Shown here: positions 13,601-23,550 of the stretch, one piece after another
Position numbering within the stretch: position 1 is the stretch's first letter
How the letters are laid out: every line of letters starts with the position of its first letter
Assembly (NCBI GenBank): GCA_013350335.1
Contig: CM023537.1
Location: 12,962,884 to 13,026,883, forward strand
Direction: 5' to 3'
Length of the DNA: 64,000 nucleotides
From: Chimonanthus salicifolius
Taxonomy: Eukaryota; Streptophyta; Magnoliopsida; Laurales; Calycanthaceae
Made by a program: the position numbers and the translations under genes
Notes under the pieces: model-generated
The model's input: the letters and a program-made list of their open reading frames with translations, nothing else
Told to the model about the DNA's origin: nothing
The model's database searches: none

Positions 13601-16600
13601 TTAACAATTCCCAACTCCCTCGCTTTATCCACTAACTTATTCAAACATTCCCCCACTAGAGTGAAAATGAAAGGAGATAAAGGATCTCCCTGTCTTAACC
13701 CTTTATTTGCATGTATTGGAGTAGTAGGGGAGTTATTCACTAGGATGGAGTAAGATGTGTCTTCAATACAAGCTTTCATCCACTTACACCACACAGGCCC
13801 AAAACCCATTCTCTCAAACAGATAACTCACGAACGACCAATCCACAAAGTCATATGCCTTTTCTAGATCAATTTTGAAAAGAATACCAGGCTTTCTGTCT
13901 CTCTTCCTCATATGAACCAATTCATTAGCGATAAGAACTCCATTCAAGATTTGTCTATCTTCTACAAATGCACCCTGTGATTCTCCGATTATCTCCGGCA
14001 AAACTTTTTTTAGTCTTTCTGCTAACACTTTTGCTAGAAGCTTATAAATACTACCGAACAGGCTAATCAGACGAAAATGGGACAGCTTAACCGGGCTCTC
14101 TCTCTTAGGAATAAGGGTAATGAAAGAATTCTTCAAATTCTTATTAATGATTCCACTATGATAGAACTCCTTAAAGAATCTAAGAATATCTGAACTGAGT
14201 ACCTCCTAGCACACCTTAAAGAATGAGAAATTAAAACCATCTGGTCCTGGGGCTTTATCTCTTGCCAAACCATCCAAAGCCTCTTTGATTTCTTCTCTTG
14301 AAAATTCCTTTTCCAACCAAAGTGCCTTATCCGAACCAATTTGCTTGAAATGAATACCATCTGGAGTGGGTTTAGAGTTTCTAGAAGTATTCAGAGAAGC
14401 AGAAAAAAGCCTATCAAAAGGAGAGCTAAAGTTATTGGACACTTGAGACCTAATGTCACTGTCTTCAGGGATCGGCAAATGCAATACACATGGAGCATAG
14501 GTGGGAGAGCACTCAACAGAGAAAGAAAAGTAGTGAGGGAGAAGAGAGAAGGATAGGAGTGAGAATACCCGATCTAAGCTGAAGAAGGGCGAAGAGCCAG
14601 CTGATTCGATGAAGATATGTTGGGACGATTGAATATAGTTTAGCATAGCCTCCCTCGGCTCCCAAGAATCCATGACTACTCGTAACTGGGGAATCTGAGC
14701 ATCCACTAATTTGCTCAAATGGGAGGATATAGACACTTGAGACTGTGCCCAAGAGAAGATCAAGAATGTTGTAAACTACTCTGAAGTGGAAGAAAAGATC
14801 CGCAAAAAGGAATGGGAAGCCGCTACCAGTGCATCAGCGCCACTAACATCAAGAGCACAACCACCTAAAAGAGCACGACTGTCCTGAAGAAAACCACCAG
14901 TGCCCCTAACATCAAAGATAGGGATGGTTGATGCTTCATCGCCATTATAGCAAGGACTGACATAGGACAGCCGGAGAAGCTCTGACTCAAACATGTAAAT
15001 CACTCTAGAGAACAGGCCTTGTGGACGATACAGAAAAGGATTATGACAATAATAAAATGAGAAAAGAGAGAAGATACTAGGGGTCGGTGACAGCAAGGGC
15101 AATGCAGCAGAAAGAGAGGCAGGAGAGAAGGAGGACGAAGGAGGAGGCAACAATTGAGGAGATTGAGATTGAAAAATAGCCACGAAATGGTCTCTAACTG
15201 CTTTCCTTATACCCTGTTTGTCCCCAATTCATCTACCATCCACCACAATAGACCTTATGGTATTAATAGCTTTCCGGACATGAGCATATCTATGAAAAAA
15301 TTTAGAGTTCTTATCCCCTTCTTGGAGCCAAAGCATCCGTGATCGTTGCCACCATTCAATCTCTTCTAATCTTAGACAATCCCAAAGGTTTGCCTTGCTA
15401 CTTCTTTTTGCTAACAATTCTTCCTCTTCCAAGTCTCTTTCCTTTTCTAAACTAATCCATCCTTCAAGTTCCTTTTCAGCTGCTGCTTTCCTTTCTTTGA
15501 TCGGCCTACCTTCGGATTCAACCCATTCCTTGATCTTTGATTTAAGTAGAATGATTTTCTTAGAGAGGACAAAACCCTCCCACCCTTGGATCTCAAAACT
15601 ATTCCACCATTCCTTAACAAGTTTCACAAAATTCGGATTCTCTAGCCAAATGTTACTGAATCGGAAAGGCTTGGGACCCCAATCAATTTATTATGTATCT
15701 AATAATACCGGGCAGTGATTCGATATTGGGCAAAAAAGTTTCACTTGACTAGAATTGGGGAAAAAGTGTATCCCAATCAGAAGAGGTAAGGAACCGATCC
15801 AGCCTGCTCATGACACACCTGGCTTGGCCATTGCTCCATGTGAATCTCCCACTAGTGAGTGGTAAGTCCGACAGCTCATTTCTGACAATGAAATCTAAAA
15901 ACTCTTCCATGCTTCTATTATAGGAGAGCCGACCTCTACGCTCTGAAGGGTACCTTACAGTATTGAAATCCCCACCTAAGCACCAAATTTGTGAGCTCCA
16001 GCTGCGCACCAACTCTAGCTCACACCAGAAATCCTCCCTTTCCCCTTCCACATTGGGGCCATAAGCATTGGTAAAACAAATTTCCACCCCTTCCTCTAGC
16101 AATATACCTTTAATTGAAATGGATCTGTCATCCCTCCGTCTTGAAGTAGCCTTGAAGACTGATGGCCTCCACAAGATAAGAAAGCCGCTCGAAGTTCCAA
16201 ATGAAGACTTGTGAAACCACTCAACCTCTTGTATACCCCACAGTTCTCTGATAGTGGTAGAAGAAAGCTCTTCTTTATTTGTTTCTTGGATCAAAAGTAC
16301 ATCAATTCTATTTTTCTTCACCAACCGTCTAATTGCATCCCTTTTTCCACAGATGCCAAGCCCTCTAACATTCCAAGAAATGACCTTCATTGATGAACTT
16401 GTTTATCCCCTTCACTCTTTGATGAGCAGTTTGATGTTATTTTGAACACCGATTTTTTTTTTTTTTTTTAATTTGAAAAAAAGGCTCTGCGTAGGAACAC
16501 ATCCATACGAGTAGTTCGTTCGGTTGGCCAAGAAGAGCAGGAAGTTGCACGATCCAACTTGTCCAATCGACTTAATTGAGCAAAAGTCGAAGGATGCTTA

Positions 16601-19600
16601 TCGAAATTAACTCCCAGAGCTTTTCCAATTTTGATGATCTCTATTCCATCTATCTCAGAATATCCATCATTTAAAAGTTGCTGAATTTTTTTTTCCAGAG
16701 TTTTCATGCGATTCCTCCTCTTCTTCTCCGTCTGAAATTACATGTCCTCTTTTTTCCTTTCCTCCTTATCTGCTTCTGATAATTCTCCCAACACATTTAT
16801 TTGTTTCTCAAATACATTCCTTCCATTAGCAAGAACCTCACTATGAGGGCTAATGAATTTTTTCCCAGAAATACCTATTCATTCTGCTCTCCTTGACCAG
16901 CTGAAGCCCTTCTTGACCGTCGACTTGCTCTATCTTTTTGGGGTTCCCAGAGGAAGATAAGCCAGAAGAAAATTTACAGACCGAAACTATACCTGACTTA
17001 GGAGAGAACTGGGCCAGATGCTCACTTTCATTGCACTGTACTGGTATAAAGTCCTCATGGCCATTTTGATTTGGTTGTGAAAAAGTGGCCCGACCCGATT
17101 CTGATTCAGCATGTGGGTCAAAGAGGCCCATAGAACAAAGAGGACTGGATACTGACGGGCTTGAGGCCCCGTCTGACAAATAGGCTCGGGTTAGGGCTCG
17201 TTCCAGCTTCCTAATTTTCTTCTCCTTTTCCTTTAATAAATAACTGATATTAGTTGATTGGTGCAGGGGAGTTGATTTCTTCACACCACATCCCACTGTC
17301 ACTGCTTGCGCCGAACATACTGCTGCAGGCAAACTTACTGCATGCGCCGAACACTCAGTCTCAGCATCACACTTATCTGTCCTTTTGGAAGCTGAAAAGC
17401 CTGTAGTCTTCCATTTATTTTCTGCGTGCATGACACGTGTCTTGCAGCTTCTCAAGGGTCGCCTCTGTCGGTAGCAACGCCGAGGAACAACCGTGGGTGC
17501 AGCTGCCATCTCCAGCGAAATGGTCGCTGCACCGCAGCGTCTCTGCTCAGCAGAGAACCGGTTAGCTGAGAGGGATCCTTCTCGGCTGCAGTTTGTGCAG
17601 CTGCAGTCTCCAACGAACGCCATGGAACCACCGTTGGTGCGGCTTCCGTCTCCAGCGATGGACACTGCACCGCAACATCTTTGTTCAGCAGAGAACCAGC
17701 TAGCTGAGAGGGATCCATCTCGGCTGGAGTCTCTACGAGCGCTTTGTCTTTGCTTGACGGTGTTCCTGCACGCAGCAAGGACTCCTGCTCGATTGGAATC
17801 TCTACCAGAATCTGGTGTGATTTTCCCCCACAAGTCAATGTAACCTTCGAAGGGAGGGAGACAGCCATGCCGATATCAAGAAGGATCCTAAGGGTTGAGC
17901 AATCCCTTCTAGACAGGTTGTGCTGATCGACTTCCACCACTTTTCCAAGCTTATTTCCGAAATCTTTGATCGATGCTTCTGACCAGGCTTCCAAGGGGTA
18001 GCCCCAACAGTGCACCCATCTTCTTCTAGTATGACAAAGGAGATCTGGGGACCATTTCCCAATCAAACAAAGCCGCCCCAACTTGCTCTCTGCTTCCAGA
18101 AGTCTGGTTACTCCCTTCTCTGAGTCAAAAACCAATCAAGAAGTGATTGTCTCCAATTTGGCTGATGGAGTGTTCCTTGAGACCGACTTGTGCTATCTGC
18201 AGTGAGATCTCGGATGGGGGCATTCTTCCAATCGGAGACACCACTACCGCATTGGAAAGCCACCCTAAAATCTCTGCCTCATCCGCTGGAGGTACTGATA
18301 TATCCAGAACTGGGATTTTTTTTTGCAGATACGCCATTTGGATTCAAGAATACCGGTTTAGATTTCGTCACCACATCTGCCCATGTTCGGATATTCTAAT
18401 GAAAATTGGGCTTGGCAGTTCTCATCTTTGGTTTCTGTTTTGGTACCCCATTAGCATTCTTTCTTCTTTGAAATAGTGATGGATTGACCTGTAGCCGTCT
18501 TCCAGCCAAATAGTGCCCGTTTAATTCGTAGCTGGCTCTCTCCGCTGAAGCCCCGTCGTTCATCCTTACAAATGCAAAGATGCGTCCTGCTGCATCTTTT
18601 TTTTTGGGTATGAAAATGTCTTGTACAAGTCCCCATCTCCTGAAGATCTCTTGAAGCCACCCATTAGAAATCGAAGTCGGGAGGTTACCGATGAATAGAG
18701 TTATGGACCGAGATTCTTCGCGTTGCCAATATCTCTTCCTCTTTTGCTGCTGCCATCCTCCATCATCCGCTGTCTCCACCCGCTCCTCTTGGATCACCTG
18801 CTGAAAGCCTTCCTCCTCGCTGGAAATCCTTCTCTCGTTTTCTCTCTCGGTCTTGCTCTTGTTTTCTCTCATTGATTAACTTCAACTTAAGAGATAATTT
18901 TGGATGAGTATTCAATGAATTTTAATCATTTTAATTTATGGTAGAAATAATTCTACAGAGGCTTAAAAGTAAAGAAGCATTGCACAAAAATAATAAAAAT
19001 AGAGATTTTAATTAAAAAATTACTGAGTTGGGTCGATTTATCACATTTTTATCATGTCAATAATTAAAAAATATAAAATTTATGAATAAATGACTAAAAT
19101 AAAGTGATCTTAAGATTATATGTACTCAGGTGGAATGGATTTAACCGATCTTGACTTAAAAAAAATAAAGTTTGTTGAGATTGCTCTTTTCAAACTTTGA
19201 TATTTTGCTTTTAAGTACACATGTCCCTCTTTATCACTTTAGCAAATTATGTATTTCAAGTTCAAGTTCAAGTTAAAAGTTTTAATTACATATTTAATTA
19301 TAAATGAATTACTTTAATTTTGGCTGGACATATAGATACCACGATTTCCTACTACCAGACACCGCTTTTTGAATTTTGGGGTGTACCATTTTGCCCTTCA
19401 GTGTTTTGATAGTCCGATCAAACCTTCAAATGGAAGAACCGATCGAATGATTCTAGGAATCTTCCAATCGAACCTCCAATGGAAGAACCGATCGAACGGT
19501 TCCCGGAATTGTCCGAACGAATGTTGTGGAGAGGGATTTTCAAAAGAGCCCGTTTCTCGACCGATTTTTATAAATAAGGTATCAAAATTCATTTACTTTG

Positions 19601-21841
19601 AATTTTATGAACTCTACGACTGATTTTAAGTGAAAAATGTATAATTTTGGATTTAAAAAATCGTACCCAAATAATTAAAGAAAAATGACATTCCCTCTTA
19701 ATTCTTTGGGTACGATTTTTTAAGTCCAAAATTATACCCTTTTCACTTAGAATCAATCCCGGAGTTCATAAAATTCAGAATAGATGAATTTTGATACATT
19801 GTTTGTAGAAATAGGTTCAGAAACTGCCTCATTTGAAAACCTGAGCTAAACGCGCAAATGTTACAGTTGGCAGGGAGGCCGTTTCTTGACCGATTTTTAC
19901 AAAAAATGTATCAAAATTCATCTCCTCTGAATTTTATGAACTCCAGGATTGATTTTAAGTAAAAATGATATAGTTTTGGACTTCAAAAATCGTACCTAAA
20001 GAATTAAGAGGGAAGACCATTTTTCTTTAATTATTTTGGTACGATTTTTGAAGTCCAAAACTATACCATTTTAACTTAAAATCAGTCCCTAAGTTCATAA
20101 AATTCAGAGTAGATGAGTTTTGATACCTTGTTTGTAAAAATCGGTCGAGAAACGACCTCTTTTAAAAATCCTTCTTCATAACATTCGCTTGGACGATTCC
20201 TGAAATTGTTCGATCAGTTCATTTGGAGATTCAATTGGACGATTCCTGCAATCGTTCGATTGGTTCTTCCATTTGGAGGTTCAACGGACTATCAAAATAC
20301 GGAAAGACAAAATGGTAATTTCACTCCAAAATTTGAAAAGTGGTGTCTGATAGCAAGAAAGTGTGGTGTCTATATGTCCAACCTTAATTTTAAATACGTC
20401 AATATATGATGCTATGCTATGTGTGGACTAGTATCTTAAAAGGATATTCATGCCATACAGTTGAATCAATTTATATGAGAGGTAAAGTAAATTGAGATCG
20501 CCTGACATGAACCTATGGCATTAATAGGAGAAAGTTAAAATCATTCCTTATGACAAGGCTGAGAGGACTGAAATGTGAAGTGATCTACAAACAACTCAAT
20601 ATTTTTCTCATATTCATGACTTATTTGATCTATTTTTCTTGAAAAAATTTGTCCTCCATTTAAAAGTTTGATGATCGCTATTTAATCTTTCAAAATAAAT
20701 CTTTGATAATGAAAGTGTTTTTTTTCCTCACAAAAGGTCACACCACTCTTCTCATAATGTCTTCTATTTTACGTTCCTTAGACTAGTCTTTTATAAGAAA
20801 AGACCATACACCAATTTAGATGTACTCATTTTTAATTCTATTTTATTATTGACACATCATATCCATTTTCTAATTTTGATTTTCACTCTATCTTAAAGGG
20901 TCACTCTCCATAGAGTTACCAGGTATGTATAGATAAAGAGATTTGCACATGTTTCAAAGATTAGTCGGATGCTCTAAAAAAGCTAAACACGTTTGTCATA
21001 AAAAAAAGAGTCATTTTCACTTATTTAAAGTTGAAAACAATGGCAAGCAGAGAACAAGAGGTTGAGGAGGAAAAATCCTTCAATTCAATTATATGTTTCT
21101 CTTAGAAACGGATGGCATAAATAGCAAATGTACAGAAACCCTTCTCCTAAAGTTTAGGAGTTAGAATAACTAATCTAGGAAAGAAATAAATACCTAGCAT
21201 AATTACAGGAATCCTAAATATCTTATACAGCTCATGATTTCGTAACATTTAATTCATCCATTCTCAATTCTCTTAGATAAGCTAACTTATGTTGATTTAT
21301 ATTGCCTTTGTATTGTCATGTACTACTGATTTCCAAGTTGTTTTCTTCAAAGGCTTTCATCTACGTTTTCAATTTATTACTGAACTGATTTCTTATTTCA
21401 CCGTGGCCCTTTCCATAAAACACCCAACCATACCAAACTGCTTATATATATTTTTTTAATTACTCTTAATGAATCTCTTACTGAAGAAAATTCCATATCT
21501 AGAAAGATCTTCTAAAGAACTTTCTTCTTGTCCAAAAGCAACCTAGTGTTAACTCTTAAGAGAGCATTGTTAGGATTAATTGTGGTTTAACTAAAGGTGC
21601 TCATTTTGATTGGAATAATTTGGAGGATACAAATAAAATTTATTTTAGTTAATATCAAATCTTGTGTTTTATTTTTTATTTTTCTAAATTCAATTGGCAA
21701 TGAAAAGTAAACTCTCAAATTTAGCACTAACATCTTATATTTCAATATTTTGTACGTGTAGGGTGGCAAGCGAATATGGATAGGAGAAACAGGGGCGTTG
21801 CATGCACACCTCCTCCATCCATTGGAAGCATGACAAGATAA
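4689..21841 (+). CDS. PLAC8-family cell number regulator / PCR-like protein, 4 exons, giant intron 3
   Basis: Coding exons are 4689-4899, 4996-5067, 5163-5372 and 21762-21841. All junctions are GT-AG, the phases match, and together they give 190 residues, a normal family length. Residues 1-57 are a Pro/Tyr/Ser-rich tail. Then come the 'WSTGL' start of the PLAC8 domain, the Cys-rich motif CLITCFCPC (71-79) followed by [10 protein letters not shown], a hydrophobic segment around 101-118 ([18 protein letters not shown]), and a second Cys cluster with [12 protein letters not shown]. The last exon supplies the conserved tail [12 protein letters not shown]...MTR. Family members (tomato fw2.2, maize CNR, Arabidopsis PCR) are small membrane proteins linked to cell-number control or to cadmium/zinc/calcium transport. 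Which role applies here cannot be told. Intron 3 (5373-21761) is 16.4 kb and filled with transposons, so the short final exon is easy to miss. An unspliced reading of exon 3 ends quickly in intron sequence. Confidence 0.88.
6916..7088. repeat. 63-bp tandem repeat, about 3 copies, inside the inner LTR
   Basis: The block 'cggtcgcccc...ggagcatggact' recurs at 6931, 6994 and 7057, exactly 63 bp apart, with a few substitutions between copies. It is GC-richer than its surroundings. Confidence 0.85.
9571..9958. repeat. 194-bp tandem repeat with palindromic cores, 2 copies
   Basis: The copies start at 9571 and 9765. Each opens with the near-palindrome ccatggttgaccaagtcaac followed by catg(g/a), and carries a second palindrome of the form ccacctca-n-tgaggtgg about 60 bp later. 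They sit in the 3' part of the inner LTR. The palindromes could be factor-binding sites or simply an old duplicated segment. Confidence 0.7.
11465..16390 (-). pseudogene. LINE ORF2 remnant: endonuclease, reverse transcriptase, zf-RVT, RNase H
   Basis: It begins [12 protein letters not shown] at 16390. Endonuclease motifs visible are the SWN Asn, QET Glu, NAYGP, GGDFN and SRLDRF. The final SDH triad reads SNH in a shifted frame near 15700. The reverse transcriptase shows [42 protein letters not shown] and FADDT, with in-frame TAG stops just before the FADD box (about 13556) and after the KAPGPDGF block (about 14205). The zf-RVT and plant RNase H part ([12 protein letters not shown], then the later acidic residues in NEIEIL and EGDSANA) lies at 11465-12370. 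It is degenerate throughout. The block from about 14420 to 15160 has no counterpart in the ordinary ORF2 plan (separate entry). Confidence 0.82.
14420..15160 (-). other. Extra in-frame block inside LINE ORF2, between endonuclease and reverse transcriptase
   Basis: The normal plant L1 linker is visible up to '[15 protein letters not shown]' near 15170. The reverse-transcriptase lead-in '[22 protein letters not shown]' resumes near 14370. Between them are about 240 codons in the same frame, with a single TAG near 14776. The block is rich in Ser, Pro, Leu and Phe, with segments such as [18 protein letters not shown] and [16 protein letters not shown] that I do not recognise. It could be captured host sequence, a rearranged piece of ORF1, or a lineage-specific linker. 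Boundaries are approximate. Confidence 0.5.
16468..18872 (-). pseudogene. LINE ORF1 remnant: RRM plus DUF4283-like nucleic-acid-binding protein
   Basis: The ATG at 18872 opens a frame with a Lys/Glu/Arg-rich start, then an RNA-recognition motif (LFIGNLP near residue 55 and the RNP-like FAFVRM near residue 94). After it come a TAG stop near 18394 and a frameshift in a nine-A run near 18323. The DUF4283-like part follows ([14 protein letters not shown], then a region ending ARILL-like), with a one-base gain in a T run at about 18126. The C-terminal region (16468-17450) is Ser/Pro-rich and low in recognisable domains. Plant L1 ORF1 proteins bind the element RNA and chaperone reverse transcription. 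This copy cannot make an intact product. Confidence 0.75.
18889..19313. other. Intron DNA between the LINE and the fold-back element
   Basis: This is AT-rich sequence with no ORF, TIR or duplication that I can recognise. Confidence 0.5.
19322..20383. mobile_element. 1.06-kb palindromic fold-back / MITE-like element with two internal hairpins
   Basis: The ends are long inverted repeats: the left begins ggctggacatatagatacca, and the reverse complement of the right begins ggttggacatatagacacca. They are flanked by an exact 8-bp duplication, ttaatttt (19314-19321, 20384-20391). The interior holds two large hairpins (about 19550-19827 and 19884-20157), each an inverted repeat of about 275 nt around a loop near a 'cctcttaattctttgggtacg' core. 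The two hairpins are inverted relative to each other. There is no transposase. An 8-bp duplication fits hAT-type integration. Confidence 0.85.
20392..21761. other. Distal part of PLAC8 intron 3
   Basis: No gene is visible. Positions 20895-20985 (ggtcactctccatagagtta...) match the 3' half of the SINE family seen elsewhere in the window. Positions 21050-21240 look like generic repeat DNA without identifiable ends. The last 30 bp is T-rich before the GTGTAG acceptor. Confidence 0.5.
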
Positions 21842-21880
21842 AAGGCACTTCTCCTTTGCTATTACTACTTGTGATTTTCA

Positions 21881-21924
21881 GTCGACTGAGTTTCCTCTAT
21901 TTGTCGACTGAGTTTCCTCTATTT
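21881..21924 (+). repeat. 22-bp direct repeat in the PLAC8 3' untranslated region
   Basis: Two exact copies of gtcgactgagtttcctctat(tt) stand head to tail, 40 nt after the stop codon. Each contains the GTCGAC palindrome. A third GTCGACT lies about 50 bp further on, in 'acagtcgactcaa'. Confidence 0.8.
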
Positions 21925-22137
21925 GCTTCTTTCCACAAAAAGATACTTTGTAATATTGTTTCAAGAACTAAAACAGTCGACTCAAATATATAGAAAAGTG
22001 ACAATGTTATGACAAATTCAGCATTTTTGGTGCTTTATGTTCATCTAATTTTATGCTCTTTCTCTATTTAGATGAAAATGACATGTTGTAGGTTGATATA
22101 TATATATATTTACGTGTCGAAAACAGTAGGATACCCA

Positions 22138-22270
22138 ACGTAAAATTCCCATGGGTGAGTCCACTACCCCTAGGGACACCAACGTTAGACCATGGGGACT
22201 CAACCCACAACCTCCCACTTCGAAAGGCAAGAGACAACCAATTGAGCTACACCCAATTGAGCTACACTTA
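22138..22270 (-). mobile_element. tRNA-derived SINE remnant (Au-SINE-like)
   Basis: On the minus strand it shows an A-box-like gtgtagctcaattggttg and a B-box-like gggttgagtcccc, followed by 'ggggtagtggactcaccc'. The 14-15 bp piece containing caattgagctacac is duplicated in tandem at its 5' edge. No clear flanking duplication was seen. Confidence 0.6.
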
Positions 22271-22723
22271 TGTAGAATGATATTGAAATATTTACTTTTA
22301 AAATTCAACAGAAAATTGAGTAGACACTTGAAACATATTGGCCAATATTTTTTATTTAGAATTCTTCATACTATTTTGTAACATATTGTAGGAAAGTGAT
22401 TCGTACATTGATATTTTTTTAAAAAAATGGCTCGGGGTAATGATACTATAGTCCCTTTTTCAATTTTGCCCATGCTCTGGATCTATGAATAAAATTAGGA
22501 GTAAAATGGAAAAAGAGACCACCTGATTCCCCTTCTTAGAAAAAAACCGGTACAGAAATCACTTCTCATGTCGATATACAACTGACGTGTCAAATCACAT
22601 TAGATGAGGTTACGGTTTAAGCAAATCTTTTCTCTCTATGTGAATATGGTTGATTCTTTACTCCATAATTAGTTTTCTATAATTAAGAGTCGAACTTTTA
22701 GAAGGAAAGGGCATATAGTTTTG

Positions 22724-22890
22724 CCCACATGGGTATAGCTCAACTGGTTAACTTCTCACATCAAGAAGCGGGAGGTGCCAAGTTCAAGCCCTCATGGCCT
22801 AACCTGGTGTACCTTAAGGGCTGTGGGTATCACTCGTGGGGGTTTTATGCTGGGCTTCCCGTAGTTTCCCACACGTAAATTCAAAGAAAA
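22724..22890 (+). mobile_element. tRNA-derived SINE with perfect target duplication
   Basis: An A-box-like tatagctcaactggttaac and a B-box-like aagttcaagccc are followed by a 3' region ending in an A-rich tail. It is flanked by an exact 18-bp duplication, aaagggcatatagttttg (22706-22723 and 22891-22908). Confidence 0.85.
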
Positions 22891-22934
22891 AAAGGGCATA
22901 TAGTTTTGATAGTGGGCTCTCAGTCTTTCCATCA

Positions 22935-23150
22935 TGAGACTTTTTTTTTATTTTTTAATATACGTATCTCCATCTCATATTGGAAGTGAGACTAATCTAC
23001 GAGTATGTATAAAACTTCCAATCCACACACACTAGGTAAGTCAATGGAGAGTAACTGCATGGAGAGTGGCCTGGAGGGGTTGAACGTGAATTGAACTCAA
23101 GATTTCACTTCATGAGGTGAGTGTCTTAACGGTCAAACCAGCCCTTACCC
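22935..23150 (-). mobile_element. SINE copy, reverse orientation
   Basis: It has the same layout as the complete copy at 54433-54650, read on the opposite strand: 'tcatattggaagtgagacta' near the 3' part and a degenerate B-box (gaattgaactcaagat) near 23090, ending 'ggtcaaaccagccctta'. It is diverged, and no duplication was recognised. Confidence 0.6.
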
Positions 23151-23231
23151 AGCAAAGACAAGAGGAAGAAGTTATGGCTTAAGCCTATGCATATTGGGAA
23201 TTGAAAGCAAAGCATACACTTGTGCTATTAA

Positions 23232-23550
23232 TGTTAGGAATGGACTTCTAATTCAAAAGACTAGTCTGGTAGGTGGAGTGACCTAGTCCCTTATAAGTCC
23301 TTAGTTTTTCTCCGTCACAACCGATGTGAGACTCTCATTCTCACCTCAACAATCTCCCCTTCAAACGAGGTTTTCAGGAGGATAGAACATCTCCAACCAT
23401 CCTATTCGGCTTGGGACCTAGCTCTGATACCACTGTTAGAATTAGGCTTCTAGTCCAAAAGACTAGCCTAATAGGTGGAGTGACCCAATCCCTTACAAGT
23501 CTTTAGTTTTTCCCTCTCACAATTGATATGAGACTCATTCGCACCCAACA
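23232..23550 (-). mobile_element. Complete TRIM retrotransposon (319 bp)
   Basis: Two LTRs of about 120 bp (23232-23351 and 23434-23550) both run TGTTAG...CAACA. On the minus strand, the primer-binding site TGGTATCAGAGC (complementary to initiator tRNA-Met; 23421-23432) follows the 5' LTR, and a purine tract (GAAGGGGAGAT) precedes the 3' LTR. The flanking 5-bp duplication is attaa (23227-23231, 23551-23555). There is no coding capacity, so movement depended on another element's enzymes. Confidence 0.88.

Larger units (their letters stand above)
11313..18876 (-). mobile_element. Near-full-length L1-type LINE with C-terminal RNase H, antisense in the PLAC8 intron
   Basis: It is flanked by a 12-bp duplication, taacttcaactt (11301-11312 and 18877-18888). 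The 3' end on the minus strand is a poly(A) of about 12 (T run 11311-11322). Gene order on the minus strand is ORF1 (RRM plus DUF4283-like domain), then ORF2 (AP-type endonuclease, reverse transcriptase, zf-RVT, RNase H). The 5' end lies only 4 nt before the ORF1 ATG, so it is either slightly 5'-truncated or unusually short in leader. Many stops and homopolymer frameshifts show that it is dead. It lies antisense to the host gene and contains an extra block of about 0.7 kb within ORF2. Confidence 0.88.
5373..21761 (+). other. Intron 3 of the PLAC8 gene, 16.4 kb, transposon-filled
   Basis: The donor is ATCG|GTATGG after codon 164, and the acceptor is GTGTAG|GGTGGC preceded by a T-rich tract. 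The intron is phase 1, and joining g + gg restores the Gly before the conserved Trp. Identified insertions are: a solo-LTR-like element (5626-11074) with a second one inside it (6222-10394), an antisense L1 (11313-18876), and a fold-back element (19322-20383). With those four removed, about 2.3 kb of ordinary intron DNA remains, including a weak SINE remnant at 20895-20985. The remaining parts (18889-19313 and 20392-21761) show nothing else I can name. Confidence 0.85.

Noticed and set aside
16850..17833. A 327-codon minus-strand ORF as an independent gene
   Set aside because: It lies within the LINE ORF1 region. Its first half is the wrong frame over the DUF4283 part, and its second half is the ORF1 C-terminal region.
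11830..18872. LINE-related fragments as a functional retrotransposon
   Set aside because: There are multiple stops (including just before the FADD box), frameshifts and the SNH change. It is a dead copy.
21050..21075. 'aatggcaagcagagaacaag' as the PLAC8 final exon
   Set aside because: It begins like the WQA motif, but there is no AG acceptor in front and the downstream residues do not match. The site at 21762 has acceptor, phase and tail.
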